DNA of 64,000 nucleotides from Marinoscillum sp040218045. GTDB lineage: Bacteria; Bacteroidota; Bacteroidia; Cytophagales; Cyclobacteriaceae. The position numbers and the translations under genes are program-made. Below the pieces are notes generated by a model, which had not been told where the DNA came from, ran no database searches, and worked only from the letters and a program-made list of their open reading frames with translations. Positions 34,191 through 43,469 of the stretch are shown here, piece after piece. Numbering within the stretch: the first letter of the stretch is position 1; each line of letters opens with the position of its first letter. The stretch lies in NCBI GenBank assembly GCA_040218045.1, contig JAVJQA010000041.1, forward strand, positions 1 to 64,000, in the 5' to 3' direction.

Positions 34191-35980
34191 AGTTTGTTGA
34201 CATAATCAGCGAGCTCTACTTCCTCACTTAGTTCCAGCTTCTTCTTGATCCGGTACTTGAGCATGACCACACTCTTGGGCTCAATGTTTAGGATTGTCGC
34301 TATTTCCCGATTGGTGAGTTTCAATTTGATCAGTGCACAAGCGCGCTGCTCGTGGAATGTCAGGTTAAATGCCTCATCCAGATGCTCAAAAAACCCCTTA
34401 TGAATGCTCCCAAAATACCGGTTAAAATTCTCCCAGTCTTTATCCAGTGATTTGTTGACCCGAATGGTATTCAGGACTGATTTCAAGTTTTTGGGTTCCT
34501 TGTCTTTAAGTACTCCTTTCACCTGAGCTTCAATATCATCCAGGCAATTATTAACATGGATCATGTGCAGTGTTTGCCTGTATAGGTTTTCCTGAGATTT
34601 CTCTATTTCAGACATTAATCTTTTACGCTCCATCTCCTGCAGTCGGGTTCGGCTTTTGTGCCGAAAAATCAAAAAGAATACCATCAAAGAGCCAATCACC
34701 AATACCACGCACAACAACAAGATCAATCCTTGCCGCCTTAACCGGTCCACTTCGTGTTGTTGATTTAAAGAAGCTATCTCATTTTCCTTTTCCAGAGTTT
34801 CGATTCTCACACGTAAGTCTGCCAGCTGATTCTGATTGTTGCGATTGTGAAGTGAGTCGCTATATTGAATGAAAAGCTCCAGATACCTGATCACACTATC
34901 GGCTTCATTGGATTTTTTGTATTGAGCAGACAACAGCTTCATGTTATCGAGCATCATGGGCAAATTGGAAGACTGAGTGCTACGGATCATGGATTTATTG
35001 GCATAAAAAATAGCACTATCCACCTGGCCAATTTCACCATAGATTTTAGCCATTTCGTAGAAAGCAGACTCCAGCACATCGTCCTCCTCTACTGCGATCT
35101 CAATTGATTGCTTGAGCACCTTAATAGCTTTCTCAAAAAATCCCTGCTGGTAATAGACTTCAGATTTATTGATCAATGCTGACGGGGCATGTCGTGTATA
35201 TCCATTTCTAAATGCAAAGTCAATTGCCTGATCGAAATAATAGTGTGAGCTATCGTACTTTCCCATTTTCACATAAATCTTGCCTATGGTAATGTAGGTT
35301 TGAGAGATGCCAAGACTATCACCCAACTCAATGCATTTCATCAGGGACTTTTGTGCAAAGTCGAGGGAAGCTTCATAATTACCCATCAGCCGATAGACTA
35401 TTGAAATGTTGGCCAGTTCTTCATCATAGTCGAGGTTATTGTCCAATTTGATTTGGTAGGCTTCCAGAAAGTATTTTAATGCACCATTATAGTTTCCCTG
35501 CCTTCCCTCAATTATTCCCAACGAGTTGCTTATAAAAGATAGATATTCATGATTTTCCAGTTCATTGAATACAGCCGCTGCCTCATCAAAATACGCCGTG
35601 GCTCTTTTGAAGTCTCTCAGGTTGCTGAAGTTGATTCCTAAATAATACCTGGACAAGCCGTAATTCAAAGATTTCTCATCAAACTGATCAGCGCAACTTC
35701 TTAAATAGAAAAATGCAGAGTCAAACTTGTTGATGTTGACATAATTGATCCCCAGGTTCAAGTAAGCTTCATACAACCCATTAGGATAGCTTTCCCTACT
35801 CAGTGCCATAGCACTGCGGGCTGCCGCTATAGAAGTCTGCCTATCAGATACTCTCAGTTCAAAGGAGGCTTTATTTAAAGAATCTATTCTCTTTTTCAGG
35901 TTTGTCTGAGCAGTAACCTGATGAATAGAAAAGATGAAGAATAAGACGCAAACAATTGGAGTATTTCTTGAATGTAGCAC
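34187..35980 (-). CDS. TPR-repeat sensor with transmembrane segment and HTH output domain
   Basis: A 597-residue protein with a signal peptide (to about VTAQ, residue 25) and about eight TPR units (residues 40-370, for example YLGINFSNLRDFKRATAYFDEA). A coiled coil leads to a transmembrane helix (LILLLCVVLVIGSLMVFFLIF, about 415-436), a second coiled coil and a C-terminal helix-turn-helix (LTFHEQRACALIKLKLTNREIATILNI). It is a one-component periplasm-sensing regulator of the kind common in Bacteroidota. Its last 110 residues are clearly related to those of the Reg_prop regulator at 13801-16692. Target genes are unknown; the G8 protein gene pair is the nearest candidate upstream. Confidence 0.85.
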   Translation of the reverse strand: MLHSRNTPIVCVLFFIFSIHQVTAQTNLKKRIDSLNKASFELRVSDRQTSIAAARSAMALSRESYPNGLYEAYLNLGINYVNINKFDSAFFYLRSCADQFDEKSLNYGLSRYYLGINFSNLRDFKRATAYFDEAAAVFNELENHEYLSFISNSLGIIEGRQGNYNGALKYFLEAYQIKLDNNLDYDEELANISIVYRLMGNYEASLDFAQKSLMKCIELGDSLGISQTYITIGKIYVKMGKYDSSHYYFDQAIDFAFRNGYTRHAPSALINKSEVYYQQGFFEKAIKVLKQSIEIAVEEDDVLESAFYEMAKIYGEIGQVDSAIFYANKSMIRSTQSSNLPMMLDNMKLLSAQYKKSNEADSVIRYLELFIQYSDSLHNRNNQNQLADLRVRIETLEKENEIASLNQQHEVDRLRRQGLILLLCVVLVIGSLMVFFLIFRHKSRTRLQEMERKRLMSEIEKSQENLYRQTLHMIHVNNCLDDIEAQVKGVLKDKEPKNLKSVLNTIRVNKSLDKDWENFNRYFGSIHKGFFEHLDEAFNLTFHEQRACALIKLKLTNREIATILNIEPKSVVMLKYRIKKKLELSEEVELADYVNKL

Positions 35981-36031
35981 GGCAATTTCAAGTCAGTTAA
36001 ACCAAGTTAGCATAAAGATGAATAGATATGA

Positions 36032-36060
36032 TAAAAAAGGGCCGACAACTATTTGTCGGC
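36032..36060 (-). terminator. Terminator after the G8 protein gene
   Basis: GCCGACAA (36041-36048) pairs with TTGTCGGC (36053-36060) around a CTAT loop. On the minus strand it is followed by CCUUUUUUA. It is about 35 bases past the stop codon. Confidence 0.8.
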
Positions 36061-36093
36061 TCACTGCTACTATTTAAAGCCTTTTCGAAGTTT

Positions 36094-39018
36094 TTAATTG
36101 ACGTAAATCCGTAACTCCGTAGTTTCATAGAGCAGATCATCCGATGAAGGCACGGCTTCAGCCTCATTGGTTGTCCAAAACTTCCACAGTCCACCTCTTA
36201 TTTTCACCCAAATGAAATTATTGGCTTTGTCCTGCCACCAGGTAGCACCGGCAGAGTTGGTAACCTCCTGCAAAGAACCAACTTCACTATACACTTCGTA
36301 ATGCTGATAAGCGGCCATTAGCACAATTGGGTCGAGGCTTCCATCGTACTGGATCGCCATAACTTGCTGATCCTCTGCGGAGAGCATGTTGTCCACGTAC
36401 ATTTGAAAATGAGTTGGCAAATCCTCCTCTTCAGGAAAGGTCAATTCATAGATTCCTTCAGGTGTGGTAGCAAAATCACGCATGTGTTGCAGAGCCCATT
36501 GTGGTTGTGCTTCAGGTACCGTCCAGGTGGCTACTTCTTCCAAACTCTCATCTAATCTTCGGATATGGATGCCCATCATGTCCATGAAAGGTTGGTTTTT
36601 GGGAGCCTCATCGCCTATACCATGAAGTACAAATCCACGAAAACCGTAGAACGGACCAGGCACACTTACACCGCCTGATCCACCTCCTGGCGCAACACTT
36701 GTCACTTCTTTACCATGTGTCAGAAATGGATTGTCATAGACAAAATAATTGTCCTCAGGCCCCCACATGCCATAGGGATCCCACAATGCACTCGCCAAGG
36801 TAAAATAACCGTATGGTGCCTGGAGTTTCACCCCCGGATGCGAGTTGATGAGTAAGTTGTTTGCGTTACGAACCTGACCTTTATCAACAGCGCGGGTGTA
36901 ATAATCATCAGTGGAAAATGCTCCACTCCTGTGGCCATCTATTGACTGAAAATTAATGACTATGTTGTTTTGAATGTCAAAAGTACTGTGATAGGTAGCA
37001 AAGGCGGCCGGAGTGGATGTATTGAATCCGCCTTGGAAGTCAGCGAGCTCCGGCCTGCCAGTACCATTCATTTCGTGGTTTAGACTGGTTCCTATGACCA
37101 AACTTCTTTCGATCACACCGTCGGAACCTGATCCAGCAAAGAACCTACCGCAATTGTCCGCTGAAACTACCTCGAAATTATCTGCCCACACCGCTCGATC
37201 CCAGATGCCATTGGCACCGTTTTTCCATACTTTATACCGAGCGAGTGAAAATCTTCTCAGGTTAGGAAATGGCCACTGCCCTTCTCTCCCTGTTGTCGTT
37301 GACCAATATTGATGACCTCCTGTGGTGCCATCTTCGGCTACTTCCACATTGTCCAGCATAATGCCATGGAGCTGGTTAGAATGCGCTGTATTATTTTCAA
37401 AAATGCCAAAAAGTGTCCTACTCGGGTTAATCAACTGGCCATCTTCGGCTAAAACGCTACTGCTGAGCCCCCATGGTCTGGTGGTAAAAGCCATCCAAAA
37501 TCCAAACGTCCCACAGTCTGCGGCCACATTTCCGCTTAATTCATTGTCTGGATTACTGATCCAAAAACCAGACGATCCCAACTCACCGGTTTCGTGCTGT
37601 TTAAGCTCTCGGCCAAACGGAGGATTTCGCACATGGAGTACAAGATTATTCAGGATCTTATTTCTTCGCTCCACTGCATCTTCGGTAAAGACTCCATGAC
37701 CCTGCACATCATAGACAATGTTGTTTTCCACCAGAACCCCATTGGTGCCATGAATAACGATACCCCGATTTTTGGAGGTGTTGATAGAAGAGTTTCGCAA
37801 ATACTGACCAGTGGCATCTTCCAGTGTCTCGCTTCCACTATAGCTCAGCATGTGCCAGTGGAACGGATAGCGACCCAAGTTGCCCCGTTGCCCGGCTCGT
37901 TTAAATTCCACACCCTCTACATGCGCCGTGCTCGATGGCCCCATGATCATCACGTGTGCGCCAAAGCCAATATTGCTCCACAGGTCGTCAGCTACAGATT
38001 GAATGACAATGTTTCTGGTCAAATTGCCCACTTCAGCACGCTCGTCCAACACCAATGGTGTAGTCGTACTGTCAGTATCGGCTACTGGTGGATTGACCAG
38101 ATTTGTATTGGTCAGGCTCATGCCTGTCGCCGTAGCATATTGCAGCAATCCCCAGTGTGAAGCATTGAGCGAATTAGTGAATTCCAATTGATCGCTGGTC
38201 GAAGATTCTACCGTCATTTTTTCAGTAATGGATATGCCATTGCCAGCACGATAGAAATCTGTTGGTGCCACGACCACTTCATCACCTGGTGCCCAGGATA
38301 CATTTTCAGAGAGCATTACATTGGTGCTTCCAGCATTTGCATGATCGTTTAACCTGGTCCAAACAACTTCCGGGGAAGCACCATGTAATTCCAAAGACCC
38401 GCCCATCACCATGATTCCACGTGATCCCATAGAAGCAATGTCCTGCTCCGAATCACCGGTTAGGGTAATGATGGCCTTGTGTTCAAAAAGTGAAGTTTCT
38501 GTCCCTATTTCAAGAAAACCATGAACCATTATATAGTCACTGGTGAGTGACAAATCCTTGCGATCAAATTCCAGTTTCCCTTCGATCACCAGGCCGCCAA
38601 GTGCTGGGGGATTATCGTCCAGGATAATCCGGGTCCCAGCCGGGATGGTCACAACATCACCTTCTCCTGGCTTACCAGCTCCTCCCCAGGTATCCGAATC
38701 AGACCAGAGTAAAGGTGTTGTTGAGTGAATGTCCACTGCGGCTATGGTTTCAGAATAATGAACAGCGCAGCCTTCTCGTGTGATCGCTGCCCGGAAGTAC
38801 ACCGGAAACTCTGAGAGTAAATATTCCAAATTTCCCTGTGTTTCGTTTTCTATATCAGTCCAGGTATTATCATCCATGGATAGTTGCCACTGAATGGATC
38901 CTTCATAGGCATCAGCATTTAGCTGGAGTTGATCTCCGCTATCGGCAAGAATGGACTGTTGTGCCCAGCCTTGCAGGGCACCAAAAGCCAGGATCACTAT
39001 TAATAGTCCTTGTCTCAT
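36094..39018 (-). CDS. Secreted G8-domain, parallel beta-helix protein (CEMIP/TMEM2-like)
   Basis: A 974-residue protein with a signal peptide (to about GWAQ, residue 20) and an Ig-like segment (22-95). A G8 domain (about 98-190) contains WSDSDTWGGAGKPGEGDVVTI, LGGLVIEGKLEF and a C-terminal LTG. Parallel beta-helix repeats follow (about 360-720, for example NKILNNLVLHVRN and NNIVYDVQGHGVFTED). The G8 plus beta-helix layout is that of the human hyaluronan-degrading proteins CEMIP and TMEM2, so polysaccharide depolymerisation or binding is plausible but unproven. The gene overlaps the upstream T9SS sorting-domain gene by 4 bases (ATGA). It has no C-terminal sorting domain of its own. Confidence 0.82.
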   Translation of the reverse strand: MRQGLLIVILAFGALQGWAQQSILADSGDQLQLNADAYEGSIQWQLSMDDNTWTDIENETQGNLEYLLSEFPVYFRAAITREGCAVHYSETIAAVDIHSTTPLLWSDSDTWGGAGKPGEGDVVTIPAGTRIILDDNPPALGGLVIEGKLEFDRKDLSLTSDYIMVHGFLEIGTETSLFEHKAIITLTGDSEQDIASMGSRGIMVMGGSLELHGASPEVVWTRLNDHANAGSTNVMLSENVSWAPGDEVVVAPTDFYRAGNGISITEKMTVESSTSDQLEFTNSLNASHWGLLQYATATGMSLTNTNLVNPPVADTDSTTTPLVLDERAEVGNLTRNIVIQSVADDLWSNIGFGAHVMIMGPSSTAHVEGVEFKRAGQRGNLGRYPFHWHMLSYSGSETLEDATGQYLRNSSINTSKNRGIVIHGTNGVLVENNIVYDVQGHGVFTEDAVERRNKILNNLVLHVRNPPFGRELKQHETGELGSSGFWISNPDNELSGNVAADCGTFGFWMAFTTRPWGLSSSVLAEDGQLINPSRTLFGIFENNTAHSNQLHGIMLDNVEVAEDGTTGGHQYWSTTTGREGQWPFPNLRRFSLARYKVWKNGANGIWDRAVWADNFEVVSADNCGRFFAGSGSDGVIERSLVIGTSLNHEMNGTGRPELADFQGGFNTSTPAAFATYHSTFDIQNNIVINFQSIDGHRSGAFSTDDYYTRAVDKGQVRNANNLLINSHPGVKLQAPYGYFTLASALWDPYGMWGPEDNYFVYDNPFLTHGKEVTSVAPGGGSGGVSVPGPFYGFRGFVLHGIGDEAPKNQPFMDMMGIHIRRLDESLEEVATWTVPEAQPQWALQHMRDFATTPEGIYELTFPEEEDLPTHFQMYVDNMLSAEDQQVMAIQYDGSLDPIVLMAAYQHYEVYSEVGSLQEVTNSAGATWWQDKANNFIWVKIRGGLWKFWTTNEAEAVPSSDDLLYETTELRIYVN

Positions 39019-39374
39019 GGCTTTTGAATTTTTATTTTGTGTAGACGTACACCTTCACGGGTCATGATATGCAGAAAATAAACCCCTTCGGGCATACCTT
39101 CCACATTGATCTTTCCTCCAGAAAACTGATTCATGACAGGGATAAGTTTTTGACCAATTGCGTTGAATAGCGTGATCTTATATTCGTCAGGCAGATTTTC
39201 AATGGTCAAAAAAGCTGACACCGGATTTGGATAGATCTTAATGCTGCTTAAATCAGATTTAAGGACCTCACAAGGGTCTGGTTGATTGATAGCTACGGTC
39301 ACAGCATGAATTGACTGCCCGGAGGCAGCCGACATCAGGCCATAGCAAATAATGCTTAGATAGATTAATTTCAT
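39015..39374 (-). CDS. Stand-alone T9SS type A sorting-domain protein
   Basis: A 119-residue protein made of a signal peptide (to about AASGQ, residue 20), a short linker with one Cys, and a T9SS type A domain (IKIYPNPVSAFLTIENLP, then GMPEGVYFLHIMTREGVRLHKIKIQ). There is no recognisable catalytic domain. It overlaps the G8 gene start by 4 bases, so the two are translationally coupled. It may be the vestige of a split larger protein, or a separate anchor for the G8 protein. Confidence 0.85.
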   Translation of the reverse strand: MKLIYLSIICYGLMSAASGQSIHAVTVAINQPDPCEVLKSDLSSIKIYPNPVSAFLTIENLPDEYKITLFNAIGQKLIPVMNQFSGGKINVEGMPEGVYFLHIMTREGVRLHKIKIQKP

Positions 39375-39562
39375 TTTTCTCGCTGAGTAATTGTTTAAAG
39401 GCTCATCGAAATTACGTGTATCGGCTTAGGGTGGGAGAAATTGGTCATCTACAAAAGGTCTACATGCAGAAATTTTATGTTTATGAAAGCCTAACAGCAA
39501 ATCATTATGAATAATGATAAGCGGTAAGAAATTCCTTTAATTTGCCATCTTAATGATGGAAT

Positions 39563-40912
39563 ATGAACTGGATACAACTTCTTTCTCCCAGGAGATTTGG
39601 TGATAAAACAGACATTACAGTCACGAACGACAGTCGGAGCAGATTTGAACAAGACTATGACCGATTGATCTTTTCGCATCCTTTCAGGAAGTTACAAGAC
39701 AAGACTCAGGTCTTTCCATTGCCTGAAGATGACTTTGTGCATACACGCCTTACACACAGCTTGGAAGTATCCAGTGTGGGCAGGTCTCTGGGTAAAGCTG
39801 TCGGTGAAAAGCTTTTGACCAGGTATCCAGAGCTCAGTGATGCAGGTTATACCTTTCATGATTTTGGAGGGATCGTTGCAGCGGCGAGTTTGGCCCATGA
39901 TCTGGGCAATCCACCATTTGGCCATAGTGGGGAAACAGCCATCTCTTCATTTTTTACAGACAATGAAAAAGGAAGGATCTTTCAAAAGATTGTTGATGAA
40001 AAAGAATGGAGTGACCTGATCAGCTTTGAAGGAAATGCCCAGGGATTCAGGATCCTCAATGATGAGAACAATGGTGGTTTGAAGTTGACCTTCGCCGCTT
40101 TAGGCGCGTTTACCAAATACCCAAAGTCATCATTTGCCCCGAAAGACAACTCCAGGAAGTCGCAGAAGAAGTATGGTTATTACCGTAGTAACCTGGAGCA
40201 ATTCAAGATCATTGCTGAAACAATGGGCTTGCACACCCTGGGTGAAGAAGCCTGGTGCCGACATCCACTTACTTTTCTGGTAGAAGCTGCCGATGACATT
40301 TGTTACAACATTATAGACCTGGAGGACGGTTGTCGTTTGGGATTGGTCTCTTATGAACAAACCCGGGACCTCATGGCGGCCATCATTGGCGATAAGTACG
40401 ATGAAGAAAAGCTGGAACGCTCTGATGATGTGAACCAAAAGCTGGGCCTGTTGAGGGCGCTTGCTATTTCTGAATTGATCACCGAATGTGTGGAACTGTT
40501 CCTGGAAAAAGAAGCTTCCATTTTATCCGGGGATTTTGATGGTGCCTTAACCGATCATATCCCATGCGCAGAGGCTCTTGGTGCCATCTCAAGTTTATCT
40601 GTTGAAAAAATCTATCGCTCCAAACAAGTACTTGAGCGAGAAGCAGGTGGTTTTGAAGTGATCGGTAAACTCATGGAATCATTCTGTCTGGCGTCTTACA
40701 CCAGGTACTTTGATGAACCACACCACACGCCAAGGTTACAATCTGTTTATCGCCTGCTCCCGGCCGGGATTCAAAGCAAACTGACAAATGCCGCCTCTGA
40801 ATATGAGCTTCTCCTGGGCGTTATGGACTTCATCTCCAGCCTGACAGACTCTTACGCCATAAAACTTTACAAAACCATTTATGGCTTTTCCCTGCCAACA
40901 AGTAAGGTCTAA
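39563..40912 (+). CDS. dgt: Deoxyguanosinetriphosphate triphosphohydrolase (dGTPase)
   Basis: A 449-residue HD-domain enzyme. Signatures are the N-terminal RSRFEQDYDRLIFSHPFRKLQDKTQVFPL, HTRLTHSLEVSSVGRSLG (first metal His), AHDLGNPPFGHSGE (the HD pair) and EAADDICYNIIDLEDG. It hydrolyses dGTP to deoxyguanosine and triphosphate, controlling dNTP pools and in some bacteria limiting phage. It stands alone and precedes the transporter gene on the same strand with a 161-base gap. Confidence 0.95.
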   Translation: MNWIQLLSPRRFGDKTDITVTNDSRSRFEQDYDRLIFSHPFRKLQDKTQVFPLPEDDFVHTRLTHSLEVSSVGRSLGKAVGEKLLTRYPELSDAGYTFHDFGGIVAAASLAHDLGNPPFGHSGETAISSFFTDNEKGRIFQKIVDEKEWSDLISFEGNAQGFRILNDENNGGLKLTFAALGAFTKYPKSSFAPKDNSRKSQKKYGYYRSNLEQFKIIAETMGLHTLGEEAWCRHPLTFLVEAADDICYNIIDLEDGCRLGLVSYEQTRDLMAAIIGDKYDEEKLERSDDVNQKLGLLRALAISELITECVELFLEKEASILSGDFDGALTDHIPCAEALGAISSLSVEKIYRSKQVLEREAGGFEVIGKLMESFCLASYTRYFDEPHHTPRLQSVYRLLPAGIQSKLTNAASEYELLLGVMDFISSLTDSYAIKLYKTIYGFSLPTSKV

Positions 40913-41051
40913 CCTGATTTGCTCGGATATCCAGCTAAAGCTATGCTCATTTTAAAACATCAATCTTTCCCATTAAACCCTCAATATTTTCGTTCAACCA
41001 ATACCCTCTCTATCAATCACTTAATTAGGGTATCAGAACTGATAAAATCAT

Positions 41052-41059
41052 TACATTTG
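41052..41059 (+). promoter_or_regulatory. -7 promoter element ahead of the MMPL-ileS-lspA genes
   Basis: TACATTTG fits TAnnTTTG and lies 14 bases before the start codon of the transporter gene. No TTTG occurs at the expected -33 spacing. Confidence 0.4.
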
Positions 41060-41073
41060 CAGCTTCATTTTCC

Positions 41074-43449
41074 ATGTGGACACAATTAGCCAATATCATT
41101 CTTAAATACAGGATCACCCTAATGGTAATTTTAGGGTTGATTACGCTGTTTATGGCCTACCAGGCCCAGTTTATCCAGTGGTCGTACAATATGGCCAATG
41201 TGGTGCCTGAAGATGATCCTGACCAGGTGTATTTTCACCAATTCAAACAGACTTTTGGTGAAGACGGAAACATCCTTGCGCTAGGTTTTAAGGACAGTGC
41301 CCTTTACAAGTCGGACAATTTCAGGAAAATGAAATATCTGACCAATGAGCTGGAGAGCATCAAAGGAGTAAAAGACGTGCTCGGGTTGGCCAATCTCCAG
41401 ATGCTGGAAAAAAACAACGAAAAGAAGCGCTTTGAGCTGGTGCCCGTTTTTCCGGAAATCCCCGAAGAGCAGCCTGCACTTGACAGCATGTTGGCATTTG
41501 CCAAAAATTTAAAATTTTACTCGGGACAGCTGATCAATGAGCATAATGGTGCAACGCTCATCCTGGTCACCGTGGAGAAATCGGCACTTAATTCAGAGTA
41601 TCGCCATACCATGGTAGCCGACATTGTAAGGGCCGGAGACCAGTTTCAGGAAGCTACAGGGATCGAAGTGAATTACGCTGGACTACCGTATGTGCGTTCG
41701 GTCAACACCTTAAAAATCAAGGAAGAGCTTAATAAATTCCTGATCTATTCGATCATCATTACCGGCCTTATTCTTTTTGGGTTTTTTAGGTCCCTTAAAG
41801 CGGTTATTTTCCCTCTGATCATCATAGGAATGATCGTCATCTGGGTAATTGGCACCATCTCCCTCTTCGGTTTTGAGATCACACTGCTCACAGGACTGAT
41901 CCCATCCATCATTGTGGTTATTGGGATTCCCAATAGTGTCTACATGCTCAACAAGTACCATCATGAGTATTCCAGTCATGGTGATCAGATGAAGGCATTG
42001 GCCAAAATTATCCGAAATATCGGGATCGTGACTTTCATCACCAATTTCACTACGGCCGTTGGTTTTTTTGTGTTGGTGTTCACCGGTATACCTATTCTGG
42101 TGGAGTTTGGAATAGTAGCTGGTATCAACATCATGTGCACTTTTATAGTGAGCACTATTATGATCCCATCGGTGTTCTCATTGTTCAAACCACCATCAGA
42201 CAGACATCTGAAGCACCTCGACTTTAAAATGTTGAATGGCTTTTTGGTGGTACTTGATGTGTTGGTGCACAAGCATCGAAAAATCATTTTCACTATCACA
42301 GCAGTGATTGTACTGGCATCAATTTATGGCATCACCAAGCTTCAGTCCATCTCCTACATGGTGGATGATTTGCCGGAAGATAGCCCTTTAGCCAAGCAGC
42401 TGGAGTTTTTCGAAGAGAATTTTAGCGGAGTGATGCCACTGGAAGTAATCGTGGATACTGGCACTAAAAAAGGTGTGCAGAACCTGACCAACCTGAGGAA
42501 AATTGATGAATTTGAGGTCTGGCTGGGTTCCCTTGAAGGAATTTCCCAACCGGTTTCGGTAGTTAGCTTTATTAAGGCTGCGAGACAGGCCTTTTACAAC
42601 CAAAATCCTGCATTCTATTCCATTCCCAATAATCGGGAAAGTGCCTTTATCCTGAGGTATCTCAAAGAAGAAAGTGATGAGGCTGGTATTGCCAAGTCAT
42701 TTGTGGACAGCACTGGTCAGCTGATCAGGATCTCCCTGAAAATGCCAGATGTGGGCTCCAACAAAATGGACTCGCTGGTCAATCAGGTGATCAGTCCAAA
42801 AATTGATGAAATCTTTGCAGACTCTAAGATGGACGTGCGCATCACTGGCACTGTCCCACTATTTATCAAAGGGAACAAGTACCTGATCGACAACCTGATC
42901 ACGTCCATGATTTTTGCCTTTTTTATCATTGCGGTGATCATGGCCATCTTGTTTAAGAACTTCAAAATGATTGTCATTTCGCTGATCCCAAACCTGATCC
43001 CACTACTGCTTACCGGGGCTATCATGGGGTATTTTGGCATACCGCTGAAGCCAAGCACTGCCTTGATTTTCAGCATTGCCTTTGGGATCTCCGTAGATGA
43101 CTCCATTCACTTCCTGGCCAAGTATCGTCAGGAGCTGCATGCCCACAATTTTTTCGTGCCGATAGCCGTGAGCAAAAGTTTGCGCGAAACCGGCGCGAGC
43201 ATGATTTATACATCGATTATTCTGTTTTGTGGTTTTGTGATCTTTACTTTGTCAGAATTTGGTGGAACAGTGGCGTTGGGGAAACTTACTTCCATCACTT
43301 TGCTGTTTGCAATGTTGACCAACCTCATCGTGTTGCCGGCATTATTGCTGCAGTTTGATTCAGGTAAGATTGAAGAAGAAGATCACCCCTACATTGAAGA
43401 TTTTGCGAAAGCAGACTTTGATGAAGAAGATGAAAAAGACAAAGACTAA
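41074..43449 (+). CDS. RND-superfamily (MMPL-like) membrane transporter
   Basis: A 791-residue protein with 12 predicted membrane segments in two groups of six, each preceded by a large periplasmic loop. Hydrophobic stretches near residues 15-30, 225-370 and 620-770 mark them. The internal duplication is visible as two copies of the SIIITGLILFGFF / MIFAFFIIAVIMAILF pattern, and the motif SIAFGISVDDSIHFLAKY carries the conserved acidic pair. It resembles the MMPL/hopanoid-transporter branch that exports lipids. The acidic C-terminus (DFDEEDEKDKD) is cytoplasmic. The ileS start follows 20 bases later. Confidence 0.88.
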   Translation: MWTQLANIILKYRITLMVILGLITLFMAYQAQFIQWSYNMANVVPEDDPDQVYFHQFKQTFGEDGNILALGFKDSALYKSDNFRKMKYLTNELESIKGVKDVLGLANLQMLEKNNEKKRFELVPVFPEIPEEQPALDSMLAFAKNLKFYSGQLINEHNGATLILVTVEKSALNSEYRHTMVADIVRAGDQFQEATGIEVNYAGLPYVRSVNTLKIKEELNKFLIYSIIITGLILFGFFRSLKAVIFPLIIIGMIVIWVIGTISLFGFEITLLTGLIPSIIVVIGIPNSVYMLNKYHHEYSSHGDQMKALAKIIRNIGIVTFITNFTTAVGFFVLVFTGIPILVEFGIVAGINIMCTFIVSTIMIPSVFSLFKPPSDRHLKHLDFKMLNGFLVVLDVLVHKHRKIIFTITAVIVLASIYGITKLQSISYMVDDLPEDSPLAKQLEFFEENFSGVMPLEVIVDTGTKKGVQNLTNLRKIDEFEVWLGSLEGISQPVSVVSFIKAARQAFYNQNPAFYSIPNNRESAFILRYLKEESDEAGIAKSFVDSTGQLIRISLKMPDVGSNKMDSLVNQVISPKIDEIFADSKMDVRITGTVPLFIKGNKYLIDNLITSMIFAFFIIAVIMAILFKNFKMIVISLIPNLIPLLLTGAIMGYFGIPLKPSTALIFSIAFGISVDDSIHFLAKYRQELHAHNFFVPIAVSKSLRETGASMIYTSIILFCGFVIFTLSEFGGTVALGKLTSITLLFAMLTNLIVLPALLLQFDSGKIEEEDHPYIEDFAKADFDEEDEKDKD

Positions 43450-43469
43450 TTAAAATTTACAGGAGTAGA

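Noticed and set aside
37594..38160. 188-residue plus-strand frame opposite the G8 gene
   Set aside because: No start context or recognisable domain; the minus-strand protein has clear signal peptide, G8 and beta-helix features.
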